Part shown: in pieces, positions 47,943-56,838 of the stretch
How the letters are laid out: the number at the start of each line of letters is the position of its first letter
Position numbering within the stretch: the first letter of the stretch is position 1
The notes under the pieces: generated by a model
The model's database searches: none
What the model was told of the DNA's origin: nothing
What the model saw: the letters and a program-made list of their open reading frames with translations, nothing else
Translations under genes and position numbers: made by a program
Assembly: GCF_028369105.1 (NCBI RefSeq)
Contig: NZ_JAQNDO010000001.1
Coordinates: 2,597,711 to 2,661,710, forward strand
Length of the DNA stretch: 64,000 nt
From: Polyangium mundeleinium
Lineage (GTDB): Bacteria > Myxococcota_A > Polyangia > Polyangiales > Polyangiaceae
Direction of reading: 5' to 3'

Positions 47943-48210
47943 AGGCGGGACGGCAACGCTTCAATGTGAAGTTTGTCACGCGATCCTGCTGGATGGAACG
48001 ATGGAACGTGGGATGGATCAGCAACGGCGCACAAGGACGAGGTGGCGGAACGAAGAGACCCCCACTCTCTCCGAGATTCGCTATCTTGGCACCATCCGAA
48101 GTGGCTCTTCGCCCTGGGAGACGGGTATCGTAGCGGCTCTCCCTCGTGGCGGGGCCTTGGGCCGAACCCCGAGGCGAGTCCCCCTGGATCCGAGCATGTC
48201 CACCGGCTGA

Positions 48211-50109
48211 ATGGCTTCTCGAACTCCCGCCCCCGGCGCGATCGTCGACAACAAGTACCGCCTTGCAGAACGCATCGGCGGTGGCGGGATGGGCCACGTC
48301 TTTCGTGCGGAGAACGTGCTCGCCGGCCGCGCGGTCGCGATCAAGTTCCTCCACCCCGAGCTGTCGGAGAACACCGAGCTCGCGCAGCGCTTCTTCCAGG
48401 AGGCCCAGGCGGTCAACCGCATCCGCCACCCGAACATCGTCGACGTGATCGACGCGGGCGTAGGCGAGATGGGCCCCTACATCGTGATGGAGCACCTCGA
48501 AGGCGAGGGCGTGGGCTCCGCGCTGCAGCGCCTCGGGCGCTTCGACGTCGACGCCTCGGTCGCGACGTGCATCCCCGTCCTCGAAGCCCTCGACGCCGCC
48601 CACCGCGTGGGCATCATCCATCGGGATCTGAAGCCCGAGAACGTCTTCGTGGCGTTCGACGTGTCGCGAGGTCAAGCCGTCGTAAGGCTTCTGGATTTCG
48701 GCATCGCAAAGGTGCTCGATTCGAGCGGGCCCTCGCCACGCACGCGCACCGGCGTGGTCTTCGGGACGCCCGATTATCTCTCGCCCGAGCAGGCCACAGG
48801 CGACGCGCCGATCGACGGCCGAAGTGATCTCTTCGCCGTGGGCGTGCTGCTCTACGAGCTGCTGACGGGCACGCGGCCCTTCCGCGCGCCGACGGCCGTG
48901 GCGACGGCATTCCGCGTGGTGCACGCCGAGGCGCCCACACTCGCCGCGGCAGGCGTGCACGTGGATCCGCGGCTCGAAGCCGTGGTCGCGAAGCTCCTGC
49001 AGAAGGATCCGATGAAGCGCTACGCCACCGCAGGCGAGGTGGCACGCGAGCTCGATCGGTTCTCGTCGGATCCGATGAAGCGCTCGACGGCGCTCGGCCG
49101 GATCATCAACCTGCATCGACGCGTCGCGCACGCGAGCGTGGCGCAAGCGCAAGGCGGGCCTCCACCCCCGCCGCCAGCCACGATCCTGCCGGAGCCGGAT
49201 CGCATGAACACGCCGCTCCGCGAGCCGCCTGCCGTGCCAGCGCCGATCCGGCCCAGCGTACGGACGAGCTTCACCGATTCCGGCGCCTCGTCGATGCCCT
49301 ACGCGCCAACACGTGTCGTGCCGAGCATGGGGAGCCCGAGCCGCTCGAGTGATCCCGGGCCCCCGCCCCGCGGCGACTACATCGCATCGTCGCGCAACGT
49401 CGAGCCGCTCGTGCCTCCGGCCATGCCGAAGCCGCTCGGCGTGGCGCGGAGCACGGCTTCCTCGGCGAGCTCGTCGAGCACGTCGGCAAGCTCTTCGAAC
49501 GCAGGTCCGCCGTCGCGGTACGTCCAGCCGCGCGCAGCGTCGCGGTTCCCCGGGATGTACCAGGTGCGCGGCGCCGTGCTGCGCGCCGTGGACAAGGCCC
49601 TCACCGAAGACGCAGGTCCGCGCGTGCGCGAGCAGGTCGTGGCACAGCTCCCGCAGCGCTACGCCGAAGATTTCCTCAACGACTCGATCAACGCGCTCGT
49701 CGCATACGACCTCGAAGCGCTCGACGCATACATGGAGATCGCGACCGCGATCTCGCTGCACGAGCCCTCCCGATGGCGCGCGCTCGGCCGTCTCGCCATC
49801 GGAGGCGAGCTCCACAACACGGTGCGCAGCGTGCTCCGACCCGCGCCAGATCTTCAGATCGCGATCCGTCGCGGCATCTCGATCTGGTCGCGGCTCTTCA
49901 GCTTCGGCGCCTGGAAGGTGGGCGCGAGCCAGAGCGGCAAGGTGGTCCTGCAGATCGCAGAGTTCGAGCCAGCCTCGCTCGCGCTGCGCCTCTGGGTCGT
50001 AGGCATGGTCGAAGAGACGGCACGCCGCGCCGCAAGCTTCGACGTGCGCGTGGCCATCACCGCAGGCGAGGTCGGGTTCACGCCCGAGCTGACCTGCGAG
50101 ATCGCTTAA
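48211..50109 (+). CDS. Ser/Thr protein kinase with C-terminal DUF2378-like domain
   Basis: A 632-aa soluble kinase. The kinase domain is about 15-285: Gly loop IGGGGMGHVF, Lys in AVAIKFLHP, HRDLKPENVF, DFGIAK and FGTPDYLSPEQ are complete. A Pro/Ser-rich linker of about 150 residues leads to a domain (about 450-630) that resembles DUF2378, a family found in myxobacteria (RGAVLRAVDKALTEDAGP ... ALDAYMEIATAISL ... GFTPELTCEI). No membrane helix. It is inferred that phosphorylation is coupled to ligand binding by the C-terminal domain. The 268-base upstream gap shows no recognisable sigma-54 promoter. Confidence 0.88.
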   Translation: MASRTPAPGAIVDNKYRLAERIGGGGMGHVFRAENVLAGRAVAIKFLHPELSENTELAQRFFQEAQAVNRIRHPNIVDVIDAGVGEMGPYIVMEHLEGEGVGSALQRLGRFDVDASVATCIPVLEALDAAHRVGIIHRDLKPENVFVAFDVSRGQAVVRLLDFGIAKVLDSSGPSPRTRTGVVFGTPDYLSPEQATGDAPIDGRSDLFAVGVLLYELLTGTRPFRAPTAVATAFRVVHAEAPTLAAAGVHVDPRLEAVVAKLLQKDPMKRYATAGEVARELDRFSSDPMKRSTALGRIINLHRRVAHASVAQAQGGPPPPPPATILPEPDRMNTPLREPPAVPAPIRPSVRTSFTDSGASSMPYAPTRVVPSMGSPSRSSDPGPPPRGDYIASSRNVEPLVPPAMPKPLGVARSTASSASSSSTSASSSNAGPPSRYVQPRAASRFPGMYQVRGAVLRAVDKALTEDAGPRVREQVVAQLPQRYAEDFLNDSINALVAYDLEALDAYMEIATAISLHEPSRWRALGRLAIGGELHNTVRSVLRPAPDLQIAIRRGISIWSRLFSFGAWKVGASQSGKVVLQIAEFEPASLALRLWVVGMVEETARRAASFDVRVAITAGEVGFTPELTCEIA

Positions 50110-50110
50110 C

Positions 50111-50227
50111 GGAGGCGTTGCGCTGGGGCTTTGCCCCAGGCCCCACGGGGGCTGTCCGCCCCTCGACCCGGACCAGCGCAAGCGCTGGACTCGGGGTCGA
50201 TGAACTGCGCTCCGCGCAGTTCATCGA
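50111..50227 (+). repeat. Structured repeat element, copy A
   Basis: About 117 bases with three stem-loops: ctgggg / ccccag, ccagcg / cgctgg, and a perfect 14-bp palindrome tcgatgaactgcgc / gcgcagttcatcga at 50197-50227 with loop tcc. It is 79-85 per cent like copy B in reverse orientation (counted by eye). It lies directly after the kinase stop. Confidence 0.85.
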
Positions 50228-50346
50228 ACAGCCGCTAGTCAAGACCGCCAACGACCCTGCCAACCAAGGCCACAGCGCTGCAGGTTCAACCAGCAACGTG
50301 CACGTCGCCTGCTTGGAACCCACCTCTGTGGTCTTGCCACCGGCCC

Positions 50347-50464
50347 GATGGAAGAACTGCGCGGAGCGCAGTTCTTCCATCCCCGGTCCAGGCCGTGCCT
50401 GGTTCGGGTCGAGGGGCGAACAGCCCCCGCGGGGACCGGGGCAGCGCCCCGGCTCCGCGCCTCC
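50347..50464 (-). repeat. Structured repeat element, copy B (inverted)
   Basis: Reverse-orientation copy of the 50111-50227 element. Its terminal palindrome is gatggaagaactgcgc / gcgcagttcttccatc with loop gga (50347-50381). The other two stems are ccgggg / ccccgg and ccaggc / gcctgg: each stem changes on both sides relative to copy A, keeping the pairing. Confidence 0.85.
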
Positions 50465-50476
50465 GCAAAGAGAGCG

Positions 50477-51022
50477 TCAGGACGGCTTTTCGGCCTGGAA
50501 ACAAGCTCGGCAGTAGACCTTCTGGCCTTCGGCCGGCTTGAACGGGACCGTTGAAGCGACGCCGCAGGCTGCGCATGTGATCGGGAAACCACGGCCGCGC
50601 GGGCCACGCGGGCCGGACGAGGTGCGCGGACCCTGCGCGTGATCCTGGCTGCTGTCTCGTGGGCCCTGGCCTCGCGGAGAGAAGTTGCTGCGGGGGGCGG
50701 GCGCGGCGGGGCGGCCGTACGACGGGTACATGGCGAAGTGTGGATCGGGCATCGGGCTCCGGTATTCGTTCACGTCGCCCGTGTATCGGCCGGGGCGCGC
50801 GGGAGAGTCGTGCCTTCGACCTTCGCGTCCGCGCGGAGTGCCGCGGCTTGGGCCCTCGCTGCGGCTTGTGCTCTTCGAACGCTTCTCGCGCCAGCAGGGT
50901 TTGCAGAGCGTTGGCGGGGACGAAAGCCCTCGCTCGGCGCGTGCGGCCGCGTCGTCGGCGGAAAAGAGGAACGACGAGCCGCAGCTCGCGCAGTTGATCT
51001 GCTCGTCTCGATGCTGCTCCAT
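50477..51022 (-). CDS. Zinc-ribbon protein with two CxxC pairs
   Basis: A 181-aa protein with an N-terminal CxxC...CxxC pair (INCASCGSSFLFS ... TLCKPCWREKR) and a C-terminal pair (FPITCAACGVASTVPF ... VYCRACFQAEKPS). The middle is Arg/Pro/Gly/Ser-rich and disordered. Both pairs look like zinc ribbons of the FYDLN/CxxC-CxxC type that bind RNA or protein. The ATG at 51022 is preferred to a longer start. Its 3' end lies next to repeat copy B; no function can be assigned. Confidence 0.78.
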   Translation of the reverse strand: MEQHRDEQINCASCGSSFLFSADDAAARAERGLSSPPTLCKPCWREKRSKSTSRSEGPSRGTPRGREGRRHDSPARPGRYTGDVNEYRSPMPDPHFAMYPSYGRPAAPAPRSNFSPRGQGPRDSSQDHAQGPRTSSGPRGPRGRGFPITCAACGVASTVPFKPAEGQKVYCRACFQAEKPS

Positions 51023-51388
51023 GGACACTCCGGAAACTCTTCGCAAAGGGCGCGGGTGCTTGGACCCGCGTGCCCGCGTGGTGTGCTCGGCACGCCCCTG
51101 ATTTCACGGCAAAAACGCCCGCCCTTTGCAGGACGAGCGCTCGGAGATCGTGGAGAGCAAGGTGACATGGAGCCCCTCGGGGTCAAGGCGCTCGTTCCTC
51201 GCCTTCACGCGCTGTCCGCGGTCCGCCTCGGCTGTGCGCGACCTGCGAAGACGCGAGGGGATATCACCGCGTTTTGGCCAGTGCTACAAGGGGAGCCACG
51301 ACGCCATCCCGCCTTCGCTATGCACGGCGCGCGCCGCTTGTTTGCGTGCACCTCGTGACGTTGTGAAGAGCGCCCTTCGAGCAGAGTG
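51023..51388. other. Divergent intergenic region
   Basis: A 366-base gap between the minus-strand zinc-ribbon gene and the plus-strand KOW-like gene. I see no convincing gene, tRNA or promoter consensus; it should hold promoters for both neighbours. Confidence 0.4.
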
Positions 51389-52798
51389 ATGACCCACGCC
51401 CCCTTGCATCTGACGGACAGCGACTTCGACGCCTATGCCCCGGAGAAGTCGACGTCGAACGCCTACTCGCGCCCGCGCCTCGAAGTGAAGCAGCGCGCGC
51501 TTGCCTGGGCGCGCGGCGTGATCACGCGCCTCGCGGAGCTCGGGATCACGGTCGACGTGCACGGCTCGGACGAACACCCGACCCTGCGCAACAAGAAACG
51601 TGTCGAGTGCCAGTGGGTGTTCTTCTGGCGCGACGCGGCGGCGCGTGAGGAGCTCGAGCGGCTGCTCGACGCGGGACGATCGATCTCGGCTGCGATCGAT
51701 GATCCGAGCCCGTACGGTCGGCACGCGTTCCTCGCGCTCCAGATCGCCTCGCATGGCGTCGAGGTTTGCTTCGCCGTGCACCCCGAGGCGAAGGTCGACA
51801 TCGACAACCTGCGCGCGCGGCTCGCGGCGAAGGATGCGGCGGAAGGGACCGGACCGACGGCGCTCGCCGCCGAGCTCACGGCTGCGCTGCGTGCCCTTCC
51901 CGAGCAGTTTGCCGTGGGCGTCGGCGCGGATCGCGTGGCTGCGAGTGCTGCGACGCCGGAGGCGATCGAGGCGATGCTGGAGCGCGCGGCCGAGGGGCAG
52001 GTGCCGCTCTGGATTGGATGGGCCGTGCCGCGCGAGGTCGCGCTGGAGCACGCGGAGATCCTCGACGAGCAGCTCGAAGACGCGCTGCTCGCGCTCGCGC
52101 CGATTTACACGCTCGTCGCTTGGTCGCGGCAGAACGATCACATCGCGCTCGATCGACGCCTCGAAGGCATCGAGCGCGAGCGCGCCCGGACGCATGCGGA
52201 GGCTTCAGCGCAGACCGAGAAGTGGCAAGCCGAGCAGGCGGCCGCGCGGGAGCGATCCCTCGCTGAGGCGAAGGCGCGTGGTGAGGCCGAGGGGCCACGC
52301 GTGTCGGCGCTCCCGTTTGGGTTTGGCGCGCGTGCGGGGCATGGCGCGCCGCGCAGGCCGTCGCTCGATACGTTGTTCAAGCCGAGCCAGAAGGCTGAAG
52401 GCGAGCGCGATCGGCGCGGCGGAAAGCCGCAAGAAGCGAGAGCACCCCAAGCACCGGCTGCGCCGCGGGAGCGTGAGCAGACGCCCGCGCCGCCTCGGGT
52501 CGCGCCCGCGCCTGCGGCCCCCGCGCCCGCGCCTGCGGCTTCGAGCAACACGAGCGCGGCCGCGCCGACGACGATGGAAAAGGGCGCGCGCGTGCGTGTC
52601 TTGAGCGGCCCGTTCGCGGACAAGATTGGCGTCCTCGGCGAGCTCGATGGACGCGGCGGCGCGCGTGTGCTCCTCGGCCTCCTGTCGACGCGGATCGAGG
52701 TGACGGATCTCGCGCTCGTGCCCGAGGGGCGCGAGCGACCGGCGATCCAGAGCTCCCACCGGCGGCCCACGGCCCCGATGCCACGTAAAGCGCGCTGA
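51389..52798 (+). CDS. Protein with C-terminal KOW-like domain
   Basis: A 469-aa protein. The N-terminal 250 residues are an unrecognised, helical globular domain (VITRLAELGITVDVHGSDEHP; VFFWRDAAAREELERLLD). A coiled coil rich in Glu, Ala and Arg lies near 265-300, then an Ala/Pro/Arg-rich linker. The end (GARVRVLSGPFADKIGVLGELDGRGGARVLLGLLSTRIEV, about 415-455) resembles a KOW motif, suggesting RNA, ribosome or RNA-polymerase contact. Its TGA overlaps the ABC transporter ATG by one base, so it may be cotranscribed. Function is unknown. Confidence 0.7.
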   Translation: MTHAPLHLTDSDFDAYAPEKSTSNAYSRPRLEVKQRALAWARGVITRLAELGITVDVHGSDEHPTLRNKKRVECQWVFFWRDAAAREELERLLDAGRSISAAIDDPSPYGRHAFLALQIASHGVEVCFAVHPEAKVDIDNLRARLAAKDAAEGTGPTALAAELTAALRALPEQFAVGVGADRVAASAATPEAIEAMLERAAEGQVPLWIGWAVPREVALEHAEILDEQLEDALLALAPIYTLVAWSRQNDHIALDRRLEGIERERARTHAEASAQTEKWQAEQAAARERSLAEAKARGEAEGPRVSALPFGFGARAGHGAPRRPSLDTLFKPSQKAEGERDRRGGKPQEARAPQAPAAPREREQTPAPPRVAPAPAAPAPAPAASSNTSAAAPTTMEKGARVRVLSGPFADKIGVLGELDGRGGARVLLGLLSTRIEVTDLALVPEGRERPAIQSSHRRPTAPMPRKAR

Positions 52799-54609
52799 TG
52801 CAAAAGCTCGCACCATCCGAGTTCCCCACGGGGCTCGGCGCTCAATTCCACCGCAACCTCTGGCTCTACCTGAGCGGCGCGGCCCTCCTCGCGGCGCAGC
52901 ACCTCCTCATGGTGAAGCGCGACTTCCTTGTGAGGGACGCCGTCGACGCGGCCGAGCAGCTCCGCGCGAGCGACGCCGCGCAGGATGCGCTGCTCATGCT
53001 GGGCGTGGTCGTCACGGCCGCGGTCACGCGTGTCCTCTCGCGCTGGACGATGTTCACGGGCGGCAGGAACGTCGAGTACGAGCTCCGTGCGGCCCTGCTC
53101 GCGCGGCTGCACAAGCTCGGCCCCGCGTTCTTCCGGCGCATGCCCACCGGCGAGATCATGAGCCGCTCGACGAGCGACCTGCAGCAGGTCCGCCTCCTCC
53201 TCGGCTTCGGCATCCTCAACGTGGTCAACTCGCTCCTCGCGCTCTCGAGTGCGCTCTACGTCATGGTGCGCGTGAGCGGGAAGCTGACGCTCGCGGCGCT
53301 CGCGACGTTCCCCGTGCTCATGCTGATCACGCGCACCTTCTCGGGGAAGATGTTCCAGCGCATGCGCGAGAACCAGGAGGCGCTCGGCAAGATGAGCGAT
53401 CGTGTCCTCGCGAGCCTCGCCGGTGTCCGCGTCGTCCGTAGCTTCGCGCTCGAAGAGGCGGAGATCGCCACGTTCGAGCGGGCGAACCAGGACTACATCG
53501 AGAAGAACCTCGTGCTCGCGCGCATCCGCGGCTCGATGCAGCCGATCATGGGCGCGATCCTCGCGGCGGGGACGATCATCGTCTTCTGGTACGGCGGCTC
53601 GCTCGTGCTCCGCGGGGACATCACGAAGGGCGCGTTCATCTCGTTCTGGACCGCGCTCGGCCGCCTCATCTGGCCGATGCTCGCGCTCGGCTTCGTGACC
53701 GCGATCGTGGCCCGCGGCCGGGCGAGTTACGTGCGCCTCAAGGCGATCTTCGACGCCGTGCCCGAGGTCGTGAGCGGCGCGCTCCCCGCGCCCGCGTCCG
53801 TCTCCGGCGCGCTGCGCGTCGAGGGCCTCGCGTTTGCCCACGGCGATCGGAAGGTCCTCGAAGACGTCCGGTTCGACATCCCCGCGGGCGGATCCCTCGC
53901 GATCCTGGGGCGCACGGGATCGGGCAAGAGCACGCTCGCCACGCTCCTGCCGCGGCTCTTGCCGACGCCCCGCGGCGCGGTCTTCCTCGACGGCAAGGAC
54001 ATCTGCGAACTGCCGCTCGACGTCGTGCGCGAGAGCATCGGCTACGCGCAGCAGGACGCGTTCCTCTTCTCGACGACCGTCGCGCAGAACATCGGTTACT
54101 CGCTCGAAGAGCAGGACTCGCCGGAAGCGATGGAGAAGATTCGCGCGGCGGCGGCCGAGGCGGGCGTGCTCCAGGAGATCGAGTCCTTGCCGGACGGCTT
54201 CGACACGGTCGTCGGCGAGCGTGGCGTGCAGCTCTCGGGCGGCCAGCGGCAGCGCGTCGCGCTGGCCCGCGCGCTCCTGCGTGAGCCCCAGATTCTCGTC
54301 CTCGACGACCCGATGTCCGCGGTTGATGCGAAGACGGAGGCGGCGATCCTCGGCGCCATCGAGCGTCAGGCCGCGCGCCGCACGCTCGTCCTGATCACCC
54401 ACCGCGTCGCCGCGGCGAAGCGCTGTGATCGCATCATCGTGCTCGAACGCGGGCGCGTCGTGGAGGAAGGCTCGCACGAGGAGCTCGTGGCGGTCGGCGG
54501 CCTCTACGCGTCGTTTGCCGAGGAGCAGGAGATCGAGGAGAAGCTCGCTGCGTTCGGCGCCGAGGATCTGCCCGCCTCGGTGCCCTCGCCGGAGGCCGTG
54601 CCCGCATGA
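52798..54609 (+). CDS. Heterodimeric ABC exporter, subunit 1 (degenerate Walker B)
   Basis: A 603-aa half-transporter: membrane domain (residues 20-320, six helices) plus ATPase. Walker A GRTGSGKST and signature LSGGQ are canonical. After Walker B the catalytic Glu is Asp (VLDDPMSAVD). In heterodimeric exporters, one composite site has exactly this change. It should pair with the next gene product. The ATG overlaps the preceding stop by one base, and the next gene's ATG overlaps its TGA by four bases. The substrate is unknown (drug or lipid types are common). Confidence 0.92.
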   Translation: MQKLAPSEFPTGLGAQFHRNLWLYLSGAALLAAQHLLMVKRDFLVRDAVDAAEQLRASDAAQDALLMLGVVVTAAVTRVLSRWTMFTGGRNVEYELRAALLARLHKLGPAFFRRMPTGEIMSRSTSDLQQVRLLLGFGILNVVNSLLALSSALYVMVRVSGKLTLAALATFPVLMLITRTFSGKMFQRMRENQEALGKMSDRVLASLAGVRVVRSFALEEAEIATFERANQDYIEKNLVLARIRGSMQPIMGAILAAGTIIVFWYGGSLVLRGDITKGAFISFWTALGRLIWPMLALGFVTAIVARGRASYVRLKAIFDAVPEVVSGALPAPASVSGALRVEGLAFAHGDRKVLEDVRFDIPAGGSLAILGRTGSGKSTLATLLPRLLPTPRGAVFLDGKDICELPLDVVRESIGYAQQDAFLFSTTVAQNIGYSLEEQDSPEAMEKIRAAAAEAGVLQEIESLPDGFDTVVGERGVQLSGGQRQRVALARALLREPQILVLDDPMSAVDAKTEAAILGAIERQAARRTLVLITHRVAAAKRCDRIIVLERGRVVEEGSHEELVAVGGLYASFAEEQEIEEKLAAFGAEDLPASVPSPEAVPA

Positions 54610-56483
54610 CGAGCTTGTCCGTGGAACCCAAGGCGAACGGCGTGAAGGCGTCGGCGACCGGGAAGACCCGGGCCGAGAAGGCGCTCGCGCGCTTCCACGA
54701 GGAGGACCGCCTCGGCGAGGGCCTCGACGCGAACATCCTCGCGGGGCTCTGGCCGTTCATGCGGCCGCACGCGAAGTGGCTCGTCCTCTCGCTCGGGCTG
54801 CTCCTCATGGGCTCGGGCCTCGCCGTGCTCCAGCCGTGGCTCATGGGGCGCACGTTCGACGCGTTCGAGCATCCCGGCGCGGCAGAGACGCTCATGCAGA
54901 TGGGCGCCCTCATCCTCGTCCTGAAGCTCTTCGAGCAGTCGATCGCGTTCCCGCAGGTCTACCTCATGCAGCTCGCGGGCGCGCGCGCGTCGGGGGATCT
55001 CCGCGCGCACGTCTTCCGCTTCCTGCACACGCGCAAGCTCGGCTTCTTCGATCGCACGCCCGTCGGCCGCCTCGTCACGCGCGTCACGAACGACGTCGAC
55101 GCGATCAACGAGATGTTCGCCTCGGGCACGCTGAACGCGCTCGGCGATCTCGTGCGCCTCGTCCTCATCGTCGTGGTCATGCTGCGGCGTGACTGGCAGC
55201 TCGCGCTGATCACGTTCGTCGCGGTCCCGCCGGTCGCGCTCGGCGTCATGTGGACGCGGCGCCGGATCCGCGACGCGTTCCGCGAGATCCGCGTCAAGAC
55301 GGCGCGCATGAACGCCTACTTGAACGAGCAGATCTCGGGCATGGCCGTGGTGCAGGCCTACGCGCGCGAGGAGCAGAGCGCGCTCGAGTTCGACGACATC
55401 AACGAGGCGTACCGGCAGGCGAACAACCGCTCCATCGTCTTCGACGCGGCGCTCGACGCGGCGATCGAGCTCGTGCAGAGCCTCTGCATCGCGGCCGTGC
55501 TCTGGTACGCGGGCGTCCGTTCGCTCTCGGATCGTGTCTCGTTCGGCACGCTCGTCACGTTCGTCGCGTACATCGAGATGTTCTTCATCCCGATCCGCGA
55601 TCTCTCGGCGCGCATGACGCAGCTCCAGTCGGCGCTGGCCGGCGCGGAGCGCATCTTCCAGCTCCTCGAAAACAAGGACGAGGACGCGCCGGTCCCCGCG
55701 GCCGCCGAGGCGCAGGCCGAGAAGAAAGACGACACGATCGCGTTCGAGCTCGATCACGTCGACTTCGAGTACAAGCCCGGTGTGGCCATCCTCCGCGACG
55801 TCTCGATCCGTGCGGGGAAGGGCGAGAAGATCGCGCTCGTCGGCGCGACGGGTGCGGGCAAGACGACGGTCGCGTCGCTGCTCTTGCGCCTCTACGAGGC
55901 CAAGCAGGGCTCCGTGCGTGTCTTTGGCCGCGACGTGCGGAACGCGCCGCGTGACGAGCTCCGCAAGAGTTTTGCGGTCGTGCCCCAGGAGGTCTTCCTC
56001 TTCCCCGGCACGATCGCGAGCAACATCGCGGCCGGTGACATCGAGGTCGATCGGGCGCGTGTCGTCCGCGCGCTCGAGCGGATCGGCGCGCTCGATCTCT
56101 TCGAGCGTCGCGAGGGCGGGCTCGAAGCCAAGGTCGAGGAGCGTGGCTCGAACTTCTCGGCGGGCGAGCGCCAGCTCATCGCGTTCGCACGCGCGCTCTA
56201 CCGCGACCCGCCGATCCTCGTGCTCGACGAGGCGACGGCGAACATCGACAGCGACACCGAGGCGCGCCTGCAGAAGGCTGTATGGGCCGCGATGCAGGGA
56301 CGCACCGCGCTCATCATCGCGCACCGGCTCTCCACGATCCGCGCGGTCGACCGCATCGTCGTCTTCCACAAGGGCCGCGTCGTCGAGCAAGGCAGCCACG
56401 AGACGCTGCTCGCGCAGGGCGGGGCGTACGCGCGCCTCTACCAGCTTCAGTTCAGCCGGACCGAGGCGCACGCCGCGGAGTAG
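54606..56483 (+). CDS. Heterodimeric ABC exporter, subunit 2
   Basis: A 625-aa half-transporter with a membrane domain (about 55-350) and ATPase. Walker A GATGAGKTT and Walker B VLDEATANID (with the catalytic Glu) are canonical, but the signature is FSAGER instead of LSGGQ. Together with subunit 1 this makes one intact and one degenerate nucleotide site. The stop is TAG at 56481. An in-frame run of codons continues through the adjacent 21-bp repeat, so readthrough would add a repetitive tail. Confidence 0.93.
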   Translation: MTSLSVEPKANGVKASATGKTRAEKALARFHEEDRLGEGLDANILAGLWPFMRPHAKWLVLSLGLLLMGSGLAVLQPWLMGRTFDAFEHPGAAETLMQMGALILVLKLFEQSIAFPQVYLMQLAGARASGDLRAHVFRFLHTRKLGFFDRTPVGRLVTRVTNDVDAINEMFASGTLNALGDLVRLVLIVVVMLRRDWQLALITFVAVPPVALGVMWTRRRIRDAFREIRVKTARMNAYLNEQISGMAVVQAYAREEQSALEFDDINEAYRQANNRSIVFDAALDAAIELVQSLCIAAVLWYAGVRSLSDRVSFGTLVTFVAYIEMFFIPIRDLSARMTQLQSALAGAERIFQLLENKDEDAPVPAAAEAQAEKKDDTIAFELDHVDFEYKPGVAILRDVSIRAGKGEKIALVGATGAGKTTVASLLLRLYEAKQGSVRVFGRDVRNAPRDELRKSFAVVPQEVFLFPGTIASNIAAGDIEVDRARVVRALERIGALDLFERREGGLEAKVEERGSNFSAGERQLIAFARALYRDPPILVLDEATANIDSDTEARLQKAVWAAMQGRTALIIAHRLSTIRAVDRIVVFHKGRVVEQGSHETLLAQGGAYARLYQLQFSRTEAHAAE

Positions 56484-56491
56484 GGTTCGGC

Positions 56492-56827
56492 GTTCCGCGA
56501 GGGCGGGGTGTCGTTCCGCGAGGGCGGGGTGTCGTTCCGCGAGGGCGGGGTGTCGTTCCGCGAGGGCGGGGTGTCGTTCCGCGAGGGCGGGGTGTCGTTC
56601 CGCGAGGGCGAGGTGTCGTTCCGCGAGGGCGGGGTGTCGTCCCGCGAGGGCGGGGTGTCGTTCCGCGAGGGCGGGGTGTCGTTCCGCGAGGGCGGGGTGT
56701 CGTCCCGCGAGGGCGGGATGTCGTCCCGCGAGGGCGGGATGTCGTCCCGCGAGGGCGAGGTGTCGTCCCGCGAGGGCGAGGTGTCGTTCCGCAAGGGCGA
56801 GGTGTCGTTCCGCGAGGGCGGGGTGTT
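56492..56827. repeat. 21-bp tandem repeat, 16 copies (minisatellite)
   Basis: Unit gttccgcgagggcggggtgtc repeated 16 times without gaps (336 bases). Copies differ only by transitions: gttcc/gtccc, gcgag/gcaag, ggggt/gaggt, ggtg/gatg. Because 21 is divisible by 3 and no copy has a stop, all six frames are open. It lies between the ABC exporter stop and the stop of the ParA-like gene, so it is outside both genes. It is not CRISPR (no spacers). Confidence 0.97.
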
Positions 56828-56838
56828 CCGCACAGTGG

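Noticed and set aside
47943-48210. Sigma-54 promoter or small gene upstream of the DUF2378 kinase
   Set aside because: A TTGGCACC block has no correctly spaced GC element, and the open frames are short and unconserved-looking.
56492-56827. CRISPR array
   Set aside because: Repeats are directly adjacent with no unique spacers and no cas genes are present.
56447-56833. Repeat-encoded coding gene on either strand across the tandem array
   Set aside because: All six frames are open because of the 21-bp period, so open reading is not evidence of a gene.
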